A stretch of DNA of 64,000 nt from positions 141,186,172 through 141,250,171 of the forward strand of contig CM077115.1 of NCBI GenBank assembly GCA_039619475.1, in the 5' to 3' direction. A model generated the notes under the pieces. That model had not been told where the DNA came from. It was given only the letters and a program-made list of their open reading frames with translations, and made no database searches. Positions within the stretch are counted from its first letter, which is position 1; each line of letters starts with the position of its first letter. Made by a program: the position numbers and the translations under genes. This DNA is from Icerya purchasi. Lineage: Eukaryota > Arthropoda > Insecta > Hemiptera > Monophlebidae. Shown here one piece after another: positions 1 through 9,910 of this stretch.

Positions 1-620
1 AAAAAATGTTGCACCCCTTTTTAAGCACATTGCGCAAACGGAGGAGTGTGAGATCTGGCATAGTCAAAGTTCATATGGAGAAGGAGTGCAGAAAGATAAA
101 ATTTATGTATAATATATGCTAGTAATACATTAAATTAAATTAAATTAAATAAAACATTCATTGTTTACGTTCATACACCGTAGAAGATCAGCGGAGTAAA
201 TGAGGGGTAAATGTAGAGTGAATGCGGAGTCGATGATTTTCAATTGATTTAATCCTCCGGCAGTGAAATCCACTTTAAGAGGGAGCTTATTTATAAGTAC
301 GCTAAGCATTTCAGTTACGTACCCATAGCGTCCGTTGTAATTAATATATTTACGTAATTTATTTATTTTTTTTATTATTCTTCTAATTATAAAAGAAAGG
401 TGCAAATCTATGTTTAAAACTCATATGTATACATGTCTTTAGGTAAAATCGGCTTCATTCGCACGTAATTCACACGTATTACAACAACAAACGAAAAAAC
501 CAAATAACAGTTTACGACAAAAAAGAACAACAAAAAATAGCTGTCACGCTATTGGTTTGTGTCACATTGAGCGACGCGCTCCAAAAATTTGAAACGTCTT
601 TTTCAACTGTGTACGTATAC
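1..620. other. AT-rich sequence without a supported gene
   Basis: A minus-strand open frame of 86 codons (145-405) has a fairly protein-like stretch around residues 30-70 (for example NKLPLKVDFTAGGLNQLK). It matches no family I recognise and shows no splice or promoter context. The sequence from 480 to 600 is A-rich and then GC-balanced just before the small open frame at 626. No other structure is visible. Confidence 0.3.
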
Positions 621-625
621 AGTTA

Positions 626-871
626 ATGAACCTAGGTTTTTTGGACATTATTTCGAATAATTTAGGTTTCCTATTGTTGGTCGGTTTTTTTTTTCAGTTA
701 TATAATTTAATTGTGAAGCCTTGGCGAAACATAGCCAGTATAGCAAAAAAAACCAAGGAAATGTCAAAAAACGCGTTACTGTTTTTTAAATATGGCTTAG
801 TTAAGCTATACCCCATTTTTCCTATCGTTCGTATTTTTCAAATAACTCGAAATTTAATGCATAATAACTAG
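626..871 (+). CDS. possible small membrane protein, unrecognised
   Basis: An open frame of 81 codons starts at ATG 626 and ends at a stop at 869-871. Residues 12-30 (LGFLLLVGFFFQLYNLIV) form a plausible membrane segment, followed by a basic region (KPWRNIASIAKKTKEMSK). It matches no family I know. No splice sites, polyadenylation signal or promoter could be tied to it, and an open frame of this length is common by chance in AT-rich DNA. It could be a short single-exon gene, an exon, or nothing. Confidence 0.15.
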   Translation: MNLGFLDIISNNLGFLLLVGFFFQLYNLIVKPWRNIASIAKKTKEMSKNALLFFKYGLVKLYPIFPIVRIFQITRNLMHNN

Positions 872-2285
872 GGACGGAACAAGAAGGACATTTTAGGGGG
901 AGGAAATTATATAATTACGTAAAATCTTCTACGGTAGGCAGTAGATTTGAAAAATACCCATTGTGTCATAAAGAAAATCAAACAGCGACTTTTTTAGAAA
1001 TTCATAAAAATGTGTTTTAAAAATACATAATTATTACAATTTTAAATTTAACTTTTGTTTTACTTTTAAGAGTGAAAAATAAAACGAAATTATAAAATTA
1101 TACCTTAAATATGGTAGTTTAGAAATAGTAATCTAGTTCATATAGTTTTAATATTGCTCACGATTTTCCTTTCCCCCGTGTTATATAATTACATACTCTA
1201 CGTAATGACAGCAAATAAAATTTTATGTAAATTATTTTTAGTAGTTTGCTCGTAATGAAAAATACTTTCTCTCTTTTTAATTATGCCTACTGCCGAAATT
1301 AGCAAATTTTTCTTAACGTTCATAAATGTAATCTGCCAAAGTATAGCAGTCACATTCTTTTTGCATCAGTCATTTTACAAATTTTGTACGCTTATTCGTC
1401 TTTTCATTTTATTCCCGCATTCCTCATTGTCAAATCGAACTTTGTTCTTAACTTTTTCCTAAACTAAGTATAATTTATCCCCTTCCCCTTTACCATTTAA
1501 ACCTTATCAGCGAAATGTTAGAATCGAAAATATCGCTGAAACATACATTTATAATGTATGTATTTTTTTTTTTTTGAATATGTTAAAAATTAAACAGTTA
1601 ATAAATATATTCGAAGTTTTATAACTTGAATTATTATATTCTATGATTGCACTATGGAAAATACGTGGATGCCAATACAAAATTTCGAATTTGTAAATTT
1701 TTTTTTTTTTATTATTATTTTATGAAAATCATTTAATAAAATAAGATATAAAATAAGTACTTTAGAAAACAAAACTGATTAAAAACAACTGCGAAAAAAA
1801 AAGAAGGTGCCTCTAGTTTTTGGTATATTTATAATTAGAACGCACATTACGCGGGTTTTGGTATACAAAAATAATCGACATTCTTGTATTTTTATAACCG
1901 ATATTAATAGATTTTGTTTTTTAAAGTGTTTATTTTATTAATCAATCGAGTAATAACGCGAAATGTACATTAGACTATATTGTAATATATTTTATTTCTG
2001 TCCTAATAATTCTCGGTATAAAAACGATAAAATTATAAACAGCCAATAATTCAGGAATGTTTTTTATTTTAAAAACGTGTGCTCTATTGCATATTCAAAC
2101 GAAATATAAATAAACAAAAGGTAGAAAAAAACCGGTTCGCAAACAGACAAAATAAGAAAAATTTCCCTGAAAGATATTGTGAGAAGGTCAGGTTAATCGC
2201 GTGAATGGTAAAAAGTAAATACGAAAACGATTAATAATTTTGATGGATAGGCAATTATTATTTGTGTAGAACGTTGAAGAAGGTT
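872..2285. other. AT-rich spacer, nothing recognised
   Basis: This 1.4-kb stretch is AT-rich with several T or A runs (1561-1575, 1699-1710, 1794-1803). No coding motif, RNA gene, inverted repeat or transposon end was recognised on either strand. Confidence 0.5.
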
Positions 2286-2289
2286 TATT

Positions 2290-3195
2290 TTTATTTGTTT
2301 TTTTTTTATTTTTTTTATGGGCACGTCAGCACAGGACATTTACCCAACACAAAAGATTAGAAGAATAGAAAGACATATGGAGCGACGGGTTATATCAAGA
2401 AACGATTAGAAACAGAAAAAATGAAGGCAACTAACAAAGGAACAACAGAAGGAGATGAAAAAGCGAGAATGTAGTGGGCACTTTAAGGAATAGGGCGGCC
2501 AAGGCTAAGCAACTTGGAATAAAGGATCGCGCGTTCTGTAGAAATGAAGGAACATTCGAATAGTACTTGCGTCACAGGTGACATTTAATGTAGGAGGATG
2601 AAAGGGATACAAAGGAGATTGAACCGGAGCAAAGCGGAAACGAGAAACCGGGAGCAGACTATGATTAAAACGAAGGCGAACTATGGAAGAAGTGACAGAA
2701 CGGCTGATACTAATTGTTAAACCAAGGAGAAACGGATGGAAAAGGCTGTAAAGCAAGGTAATCCTGAGTCAGGATTGGAGAAAAAAGGGACGGATAGAGA
2801 TCAGTCCAAAAGTCACGGTGAGAACGAAAAGAGAGAGAGTAAAGACTTTGGGAAGGAAATCTGCCTATGAAACGACCATTTACTGCGGCCGAGCATGCTA
2901 ATGAGATCGTTAATACCACAATGGCCAGGAATCCAAAGCAGGTCAATATGGATAGAACGGGAAGCTAATAAATTGAAAATCAAGGAACAAATATAAAGAA
3001 TAATAGGACAGGAAGAGGGTTCAGGGAATAGCTACTAAAATACTCTTCGAGTCGGAGCATAGAAGGAAATTCACTAAGTTGGAAGATGAAGATATAAAAA
3101 GGACCGCACACAAAATGAAGGAAGTGATACATAGGTTCCAGATTTCGGTTTTAACAGGGGGAAACAAAAAGAACCGGAAAAGCGGTGCAATAATT
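2290..3195 (-). mobile_element. family A RNase H LINE, 3' fragment with poly-A tail
   Basis: Read on the minus strand, this is the degraded 3' part of a non-LTR retrotransposon. Near 2880-2940 a frame reads ISLACSAAVNGRF, a decayed version of the (N/D)xLARSAA end of the RNase H domain. Near 2620-2690 is SIVRLRFNHSLLPVSRFRF, the conserved post-RNase H block found in the other family members here. The element ends with GCCCAT and an A-rich tail (plus-strand T run 2296-2318). Several frameshifts are present. Endonuclease and reverse transcriptase are absent, as expected from 5' truncation. Confidence 0.7.
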
Positions 3196-3391
3196 TTCAC
3201 ATACGACTCTTCTTCCGGTTGATTTTTCTATTCTATTCAGATCAGGCTGATTTTTCTGTATTTACATTCGATACGGCCAAGTCTAGAAAATAAAGTTAGC
3301 TACACACATACATGGCTGTTTTATTAGCTCTCATTTTATAATGAAAGAGCGCGCGGACGTAAAGGAAAAATGATTAAATTCGAATATTTAC

Positions 3392-3535
3392 CTAAAAATG
3401 ATCGGCTCCGACGAGGTACCGTCGACTATTTCGGAAATTGTCGGTACGCGTTTTTCATGAATTCCGTTAGCGTCGTTATTATTTTCAGAATCGGAGGGCA
3501 TCTTTTCTAGAATCCGGTTTGTTCTCTAGCATTCT
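3392..3535 (-). CDS. candidate first coding exon of an unidentified host gene
   Basis: On the minus strand a good splice acceptor (pyrimidine-rich stretch, then TTTGTTAACAG, ending at 3536) is followed by 34 nt with stops in all frames, then ATG at 3501-3499. The open frame runs 36 codons (it begins MPSDSENNNDANGIHEKR, acidic and polar, and ends EPIIF) directly into a donor AG|GTAAAT, where the exon ends at 3392 after two bases of the next codon. An acceptor, a start codon after stops, and a donor bounding an open frame fit a second exon carrying 5' UTR and the translation start. The following exon should be at lower coordinates (phase 2) and was not identified; a LINE fragment at 2.3-3.2 kb would then lie in the intron. 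I do not recognise the protein. The short peptide could also be chance, so confidence is moderate. Confidence 0.45.
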
Positions 3536-4235
3536 CTGTTAACAAATAAAAGAACGATTAAATGAGGAAATACACATTAACATGTCTGTAGAGAAAATAC
3601 GATCGTTTCCCGTGTGAACTCGAACAAATGGAAAACCTAGTACAGTTTGCATTTAAGTATTTGTTATTGTCGCATGAAAATACAATAATGTAAGACGAAT
3701 TCTACCGAGATGAGCGTCAAACCTTTCGTTACTTTTTCAAACGGCAAATGATACGAGTAATTTTAAAAATTGAAAATTTGAAATTGACAGAAACATTGAA
3801 AAACAATTACAAAATAAGTTCCCTTCGTTCAGAGTTGTTCACCTGTTCTATCTGCGAATTAAACATCTTTAAGTGAGGACCCTTTACCATTTTTTATCCG
3901 GCAGCTACATGGTATTTTTTTTCAGGTAGAACCAAGTTCGAATCCAGATCTGTAAATAAAGGTGGACTCCAACCGATATAACCGGAACCGAAGCGATGCT
4001 GAGACTAACTGGTACCTAATATAGCCGACCACCATCAAGATATCCAAAACAGATCTTGTAAAATTGAATAATTTCGACCCCAGTATGTTTCTCAGCTTTT
4101 TCTGTACCCTACACCGGTCCGGCTAGGCAACGTAAACTCTTGTTTATTTTTTCCCGAGCCGCTAAAAACTCTTAACAAGTACCGAACAGGAGATGACAAT
4201 TCGAATATTTCATTGGGCCGTGTCAAAAAAAAACA
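3536..4235. other. probable intron or spacer with a faint SINE-like trace
   Basis: No coding region is visible. Around 3930-3970 there is a B-box-like AAGTTCGAATCCAGA, followed by sequence loosely like the body of the tRNA-derived SINEs at 16.5 and 30.4 kb (AAAGGTGGACTCCAA). The resemblance is too weak to call an element. Confidence 0.25.
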
Positions 4236-4238
4236 CGA

Positions 4239-4276
<38 letters not shown>
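4239..4276. repeat. (ATT)n microsatellite
   Basis: About 13 uninterrupted ATT units. Read on the minus strand it gives a run of Asn codons, a translation artefact of the repeat. Confidence 0.95.
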
Positions 4277-4278
<2 letters not shown>

Positions 4279-4491
4279 GTTTTCACGGAAAAACATATTA
4301 AATTTTATTAACCGCATCGCTGCTATTTTATTTACATAACTGAGAATATACACAATGAAATTTTACAATGAAAATAAACGTAAAATAACCTTCTTAACCC
4401 GCGAATGCGCTCAGGTAGCGCGAGTTGCGGTAATCTTATGTAATATACTAGAGTGATTGCGTTTAGATCATATAGAATAACATATTAAGAT

Positions 4492-4650
4492 GAAACAGGA
4501 AAAATTTTAAAAGGAAGGAAGCAGGAAAATATTAAAATGAAACCAAGAAATTGTAGGGAACGAATCAAGAAAAAATTAAAAGGAAACACGAAAATTAGCA
4601 AGGAAGCAGGATATTTACAGGTAAGGAAGCATGATAGTTATAAATACATA
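4492..4650. repeat. degenerate minisatellite, period about 20-24 bp
   Basis: Roughly seven diverged tandem units with consensus near AAGCAGGAAAATTTTAAAAG. Successive units begin at CAGGAAAAA, CAGGAAAAT, CAAGAAATT, CAAGAAAAA, ACGAAAATT, CAGGATATT and CATGATAGT. The unit length drifts and the copies differ at many positions, so the array is old. Confidence 0.6.
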
Positions 4651-4914
4651 GTCTACTTAAATTATGAAATTGGAAGTATTAAAAATTTAATTACTTAGTT
4701 TAGACGTACATGGACTATTGCTATATCATGTTCCGATTTCCTGAACGATGAAATTCAATAATCACTATTTACTGAGATGAAATGAAGAGAAGGACATGAT
4801 ATATTTGTAGTCTATGTTTACAAACTTGTCTTAGACGTTAAAGGTTATATTTAAAAACGGAAATTAGACTCACACTTTCCCCAACCCTTGAAATGAGTTG
4901 TAAGCCTCAATAAC

Positions 4915-5075
4915 AACAATACTATTGATAGTAACAATATTAAGAATAATAATAATAATAGAAATAATAATAATAATAATAATAATAATAGTAATAATAG
5001 TAATAATACCATTAATAATAATGATGATAATAATAGTAATAATAGTGATAATAATACTAATAATAATGATACTAT
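4915..5075. repeat. compound (AAT)n-like microsatellite
   Basis: Long imperfect run of AAT/AAC/GAT trinucleotides. On the minus strand it lies downstream of the LINE reverse transcriptase frame at 5451-6161, so it may be the simple-repeat tail of that element (inference). The Ile-rich minus-strand frame covering it is a repeat artefact. Confidence 0.85.
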
Positions 5076-5450
5076 TGAATGGATAGAGGAGGATTAATTG
5101 AAGCGTAGTGTAACAGTAATATTCTTTGTAATGTAACTTATGGGTAAATATGTAATTGAAATGAGGATTGTAGATAGTAGCAAATGTGGGGTGGTATTGT
5201 AGTTTTTTGGGGGTTAGGAGTAAGTGCAATGTTAATATTTCATAATAAGGAATATATGGAATAACGATACTGGTAACTATTAAGTAATGCAAAATTTAAA
5301 TGTTCAGTACATATCGAGCGGTTGATAATAATCGAACGTATGATTAAAGAGGTGGGTATGTGTTGGAAGTCTTGTTTTTGATGGAATTTTCTTATTTCGT
5401 ATAGTTTTGAAGTTTTTGCTGGGAAGATGGTAATGTGATTTAAAATAATT

Positions 5451-6200
5451 TCAGCATTTGTTCGTAATATAATTTATTAGAATTTTTCTCTGATATTTAT
5501 ATTTTCTGAGCTTAATTTTTAATGACTCTGGTAAAATGTTAAATAATTTGGAACCCATATACCTCGCTTGAGTTCTACTGTGAAATTTAAAATAGGATGG
5601 TAAATTTGCCTTTTCTTGTTTAGATGCTCTTGTCACTCCGGTTCGTATTTGTACATTGAATTTATCTTTATGTTTCAGTACATACAGTAATAGATTGACA
5701 GTGTAAAGATCGGTAACGTTTAATATGCTGGTGTCACTGTCGTCATGGTGTACTGTGCTTATTTTTTTATTTATTGATTTTTGTAAATATGTTATCGGTG
5801 CAATGTGATAGTGGGCAGCCCCTCCCCAGTGAATGATACCGTACGCTAGTGTCGGCTGATATAGTGCCAGGTATATCATCCTTAGTTGTTTCTTACTGAA
5901 GTATTGTTCTAAGTAATAAAATAAATAATTCAGTTTCCTTAATTTAGACGATAAATGAGATATATGTTTCCCCCATAATAACTTACAATCCAGGTATAGG
6001 CCTAAATATTTCACTTCGTATACTCGTTCTAGTAGGATATCATCTTTCCATACTATTTTTATGTCATTCCATCTGTACTGCGGAAGATGGCTATATATTA
6101 AATATTTTGTTTTGCTTACATTCAATTGTAATTTATTACTGGATATCCAACTATGTATCATCCCGTTAATTGTTTTTATAAGAGAACATTCTGTAAATTT
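5451..6200 (-). mobile_element. Jockey/CR1-like LINE, C-terminal reverse transcriptase fragment with an intact 236-codon frame
   Basis: The minus-strand frame 6161-5451 encodes the thumb and C-terminal part of a non-LTR reverse transcriptase. Residues near 11-28 (KLQLNVSKTKYLIYSHLP) match the block that follows the catalytic YADD motif. Residues near 50-67 (VKYLGLYLDCKLLWGKHI) match the YLG block, and AYGIIHWGGA the downstream block of Jockey/CR1-type elements. The finger and palm with YADD, and the endonuclease, are missing: the copy is 5'-truncated near 6200. The frame is undisrupted and is the longest in the window, so this is a comparatively young insertion. Probable 3' UTR continues to the AAT-rich tract ending near 4915. 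A diverged relative lies at 50,330-50,698. No RNase H is seen, which separates it from family A. Confidence 0.85.
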
Positions 6201-6377
6201 AGAATTAAGAATTAGGCAATTATAAATATAATAAAATCAATTAAAAATTTACAGTCGCGTAATAATTAATTCAAAATATTCCCAATTTGAAAACTTATAA
6301 TATCTTAGTGATATATTTTTCCTGCAGTATTCCTGTAAATGTACATAGTGCTTAAAAATGTTTGCGCCATTATTTCT

Positions 6378-6440
6378 GAAAGTTTTATTAAAATTTCGAA
6401 AAGTTTTATTAAAATTGCGAAAAGTTTTATTAAAATTTAA
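6378..6440. repeat. 21-bp tandem repeat, three copies
   Basis: Three near-identical copies of GAAAAGTTTTATTAAAATTTC. The unit is a multiple of three, so the plus strand reads KVLLKFR repeated in a 60-codon frame starting at 6358. That frame is otherwise featureless. Confidence 0.9.
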
Positions 6441-6540
6441 TATTCGTTACATTAATATCGATTATGGGGCCGTCAAAAATAATAAAACACTATCATCTAA
6501 TATCAATTTTTATTTTTTCAACATTTTAATGCGATTGTAA

Positions 6541-7315
6541 AGAATTTAGAATGTCGATAAAATGTTGCTGGGCAAAAACTACTTATAGCTGATAAATATG
6601 TGGCAATACATTATAAAATAATTACTTCTGTCGTGTAGGTTTTTTTATTTGTTTTAATTAATACACTGGAGTGTCCTCCGTAAGCGAGTTACTCGCCGGT
6701 CAAGAATAAAATGATCAGGTTTTTACTGGGCCATAGTCGGAGGAGCATGATGAAAAAAACGTTAAGAAACACTGGTTTGGAGAAATGAACGGGGTGTCGT
6801 CAGTAATGAATTGGCCTATGTATTATATATCAGGGCTGTCACAAAGATTACGAGTTAGCGTGTCCTTCCTTAATTACCTTTGAAATTTAGTTACCAATTG
6901 GCCAAAATTAAGAATTTAGGAACTCTTGCGTTGGCTTATTGTCCCGACGAATCGAAAACAAAGAAAAAAAAAACATTTTTCTTTAAAATACTTATAAATT
7001 GAAATTTCATCGTTTCTTTATCATACGGCTTCCTTTTAAACCTCATCCGATGATAAATCGATGTTTTCCGAATTCGCTCTCATATGATCTTACCGAACAC
7101 GCGGTTTTTTTCAATTTTTTTAAATTTCTTTTTCACCTAAAAATTCTGCGACACTAAATTAAACTTTTTTCGATATTTCAGCTGTTGCACTTCGAGCCGC
7201 GCAGTAATTTCTATTTTTCTGTGTTTATTCAAGACGATTGTATTTTTACCATTTTCTCTTTTTGGAACTATTATCGTGTCTACTATGCTCTTTTGATCAA
7301 CGGCATGTTATCCTT
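6541..7315. other. spacer, nothing recognised
   Basis: AT-rich sequence with T runs at 7326-7345 just beyond its end. No coding motif, RNA gene or repeat boundary was recognised. A GC-richer patch at 6660-6800 has stops in all frames. Confidence 0.45.
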
Positions 7316-7317
7316 TT

Positions 7318-7925
7318 TTTCTTTTTGTCTTTTTTTTTTTTTTTATTAGTAAAGAAAATTGGGCTTTTTTTCTTCTTTTTTTTTTAATGGGCTCGGTGTC
7401 AATACTGACCCCCAACCACATGGACTTAGATCACCTAATCAGATTCTGAGGCGATCGGAGATAGAGAGTATAAAGGAAAGAAGGAGGGGAATAACGGCTA
7501 GAGATGGGAAGGAAAGGATAAACACAGAAAGGGGTAGGAAGATCCAACGCCAAGAGTTCGGCGTATAGATGAGAGCACTCAGGAAAAAGAGCAGGGCATT
7601 CAAAAAGGATATGGTTGGGGTCGCATATAAAGGGAGGATCAGTAGAGTAAAGAGGGCAAAAGGGAGAAGGTGAAAGAGAAAAAGAAAAACGAGAAAAGGG
7701 AAGGAGGGAATGACCAAGTGTCTCAGTCTGATTAAGGTAACAATAGCCGAGCGCCGGGAAAAGGGAAGAAATTGGTACCAAGGCTGTGAATTGAGAGTAG
7801 GCTGTAGGAGGAGGTAGAAGGAGGAGCGATTGGCAAAAAAGGAAGGGTAGATGTCAACCCATAGTCTGGTATGGAGACTTGCGGTTTGTCAACCGAAGAC
7901 CTTCACCTAGAAACAATTAGAAATG
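7318..7925 (-). mobile_element. family A LINE, 3' fragment with poly-A tail
   Basis: The minus strand carries the last part of the family A protein: CDPNHILFECPALFPE near 7600-7640, then SLYLRSPQN or SISDRLRI depending on frame near 7440-7460, a short 3' UTR, GAGCCCATT, and a poly-A run (plus-strand Ts 7378-7386 and further). A stretch with W(V)DIYPSFFANRSSFYLLLQP near 7820-7860 is the region just after RNase H. The last 250 bp are about 95% identical to 28,003-28,260, the closest pair in the family here. A palindromic insertion abuts its upstream edge at 7926. Confidence 0.8.
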
Positions 7926-8195
7926 AAAAAGGAAAGTTTATTAAATAAACATAAAACACACGTATGTATTACAGAAAATAATAATTGTTATAAAAATATA
8001 AAATACAGTCGACATGTTTCGCGAAGTTACACATACTCCATAATGGAATGTGTAACTCCGAAACATGTCGTCTGTATTTTATATTTTTATAACAATTATT
8101 ATTTTCTGTAATACATACGTGTGCTTTATGTTTATTTAATAAAGTGATAAAACAGAAAATGAATTCGGACATTTCAAATTTAAAAAAGGAAAGTT
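7926..8195. mobile_element. palindromic insertion with Penelope-like terminal motif and 13-bp target duplication
   Basis: Two arms of about 105 bp form an almost perfect inverted repeat centred near 8042. Each arm carries CGACATGTTTCG / CGAAACATGTCG next to a short AAGTTACACAT block. The flanks are direct copies of AAAAAGGAAAGTT (7926-7938 and 8183-8195), which fits a target-site duplication. CGAAAC-type motifs preceded by a GATGA-like block are known at the ends of Penelope-like elements; that link is inference. No protein is encoded: the 62- and 67-codon frames are the two arms read on opposite strands. Confidence 0.65.
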
Positions 8196-8196
8196 A

Positions 8197-8310
8197 TATA
8201 TAAAGACGATCTGATATCGTTAATAGGAAGGTAACAATGGCGGGGATAATGAATGTAGAAGGAAAAGACAGAATATAACGGGAACAAAAAGGAGCAGGAA
8301 GCCCAAGACT
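8197..8310 (-). mobile_element. family A LINE, terminal coding scrap
   Basis: The minus strand reads FCLFLLHSLSPPLL in one frame and LSFPSTFIIPAIVTFLLTISDRL in another; the latter is the conserved C-terminal ending (...ISDRL) of family A. It is a separate copy from 7318-7925, because both contain the same C-terminus. Confidence 0.55.
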
Positions 8311-8329
8311 ACGATCGCGGTTACATTGG

Positions 8330-8775
8330 ATCAGAATTCGTACGAAAAGTTAGTCGTACGAAATCGTATAAATTCGTACGACTTGGTCCGAAAGGAGCAA
8401 ACGTGTACAGAGTTATGCGCGTAGTTTTTCTTACGTTTCATACGACTAATAATATATTTGTTTTTTTCATCAGAATTTGCACGAAGTTTATGCTATACAG
8501 TTTCTATTTTTAGCGATCTTATTTTTGTTTATTCCGCGATATGGATTGGGAAAAAGTGACCAGTCTAGTTGAAGAAAGTGCCATTCGAGTATATTCGACA
8601 AATTTTTGATCACTTCCTTTTTCAATCTTTTCATAAGAGCTTTCGAATTCTCCGTTTACATCTCTTGATGCAAAATAATCATGAACCCATACACGCCTGT
8701 TCCAGTTTTCCATTGCAAGATATCGAATTACAGGGGTATCCAGTAAATAATCAATTTCGGTTAATAGATTAATTT
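8330..8775 (-). mobile_element. PIF/Harbinger-like transposase relic, N-terminal part
   Basis: From about 8770 down to 8519 the minus strand reads LAMENWNRRVWVHDYFASRD, then VNGEFESSYEKIEKGSDQKF, then VEYTRMALSSTR. This matches the N-terminal pattern of HARBI1-type transposases: RRxWVHxxxxxR...GEFxxLxxxL...D..KFxxYxRMxxxxF. The DDE catalytic domain is missing after 8519. Between 8335 and 8395 lie repeated TTCGTACGAA motifs, including a 10-bp stem GTCGTACGAA / TTCGTACGAC around a 10-nt loop, which could be remains of terminal inverted repeats. The listed open frame to 8827 runs out of frame into the neighbouring LINE, so the element begins near 8770. Confidence 0.65.
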
Positions 8776-9420
8776 TAGTAAATTGTCGAAAAACAGAGCC
8801 GAACGCTCTGCCGAAGGAGCTTGGCACTCAAAAAACACATGACCGGCGTCACAAAAAACCGCATCATTTGAATGGAGAAGACAATATGGGGAAGAGACTA
8901 ACGAGAAGCGAAAGCGAGAGGAAGGCAGCAAGGAATGATTAAAACACTAATGGAAACAGCAACAAAGCGAGTAAATGAAGAAAACGGAAGAAGACTAGAC
9001 TGAACAGACAAATAAACTGAGTAATTATTAGAAAAGAAGGAAATGTATACATCCGACCAAAATCTGAGATGTAAATTTTTACACAACGACGAGAGATTAG
9101 AAGATGGGATTTTTTTGAAGAAGAAAGAAGAAAAGGTAGCAACACGAGGCAAAGAATCAGCCGCCTGACTACCCGAGATAATGGCCAGGAATCTACAAGT
9201 CAATGTGGATCATCCAAAGGAGAGAAGAAAGAGTCCGAATGAGAGAACGTATACGGAGAATAATGAAGTCGCAGGAATGATCGGGAAGAGGAGAGAGGAG
9301 ATGGCCTGAAGAGCACTCATGGAGTAGGGAAATGATCAGAAATTGTGGAGAAAAACGATTAGAGAAGATAAATATAATGGAACGTAAAATAGCCATCATC
9401 AGCTCCTCGACCGTAAATAT
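8776..9420 (-). mobile_element. family A LINE, RNase H end to FEC block
   Basis: On the minus strand the order is the decayed RNase H end near 9140-9190 (AADSLPRVATFSSFFFKK, compare xADxLARSA in relatives), the post-RNase H block LHLRFWSDVYISFF near 9040-9090, and CDAGHVFFECQAPSAERSAL near 8800-8860. The copy is cut at about 8775, where the Harbinger relic begins, so its 3' end and tail are lost. The upstream part (9190-9400) aligns in layout with the same part of the copy at 13.9-14.1 kb. Confidence 0.65.
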
Positions 9421-9499
9421 GGAAGACTGACACTTTATTACTCTTCGAGCTTTGAAAAAGAAGCGTGTTTAATTACTTTAATTAAACATGCTCATTTAA

Positions 9500-9910
9500 T
9501 CATTCTCTGCGCCACCCCGGTTTTAACCATTGTCGGATCAAACGACCTGGCTTAGGTTCATAAAGTTAAGCAGCGACTCGTGGTTGGTGGCCACCGTTTC
9601 CTATCTCACGGGAGGGAATTCTCAATTCTATCAAGATTGCGGTTGGGACACATGCCACTGTCTCACGATTACGCCTTTGAGGGAGCTCCTCTGTCGTCTT
9701 CTCGCCCTCTGCGTAGGTTCACGACCTCGCCAACCGTAAAGCATCTGCTTAAACAATTCCAGCATGCTCTCATTGCGCCGATAACTCACTCCACTGTCTA
9801 CTGTAAAAACATCCCCAGACTGTATTCGGACGGTTTTGAATTTTGCAGCATCCAATAGACTATCTCGCCTACTGTAGCTTTTGCTCTGAATAGCCCGGCA
9901 CGACGCCTAG
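9500..9910 (+). repeat. GC-balanced repeat-like block with a 5S-rRNA-like stretch
   Basis: The block contrasts with its AT-rich surroundings. Positions 9560-9590 read AAAGTTAAGCAGCGACTCGT followed by GGTTGG, resembling the internal GAAGTTAAGCAACG...GTGGTTAG part of arthropod 5S rRNA, but the rest of 5S is not recognisable. It may be the head of a 5S-derived SINE, a 5S pseudogene, or an unrelated repeat. Open frames across it on both strands are not protein-like. Confidence 0.25.

Noticed and set aside
4092..4286. Asn-rich open frame on the minus strand
   Set aside because: The Asn run is the (ATT)n microsatellite read in one frame; the rest is not protein-like.
4870..5292. 140-codon Ile-rich frame on the minus strand
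   Set aside because: It spans the AAT-rich tract; the Ile runs are a repeat artefact.
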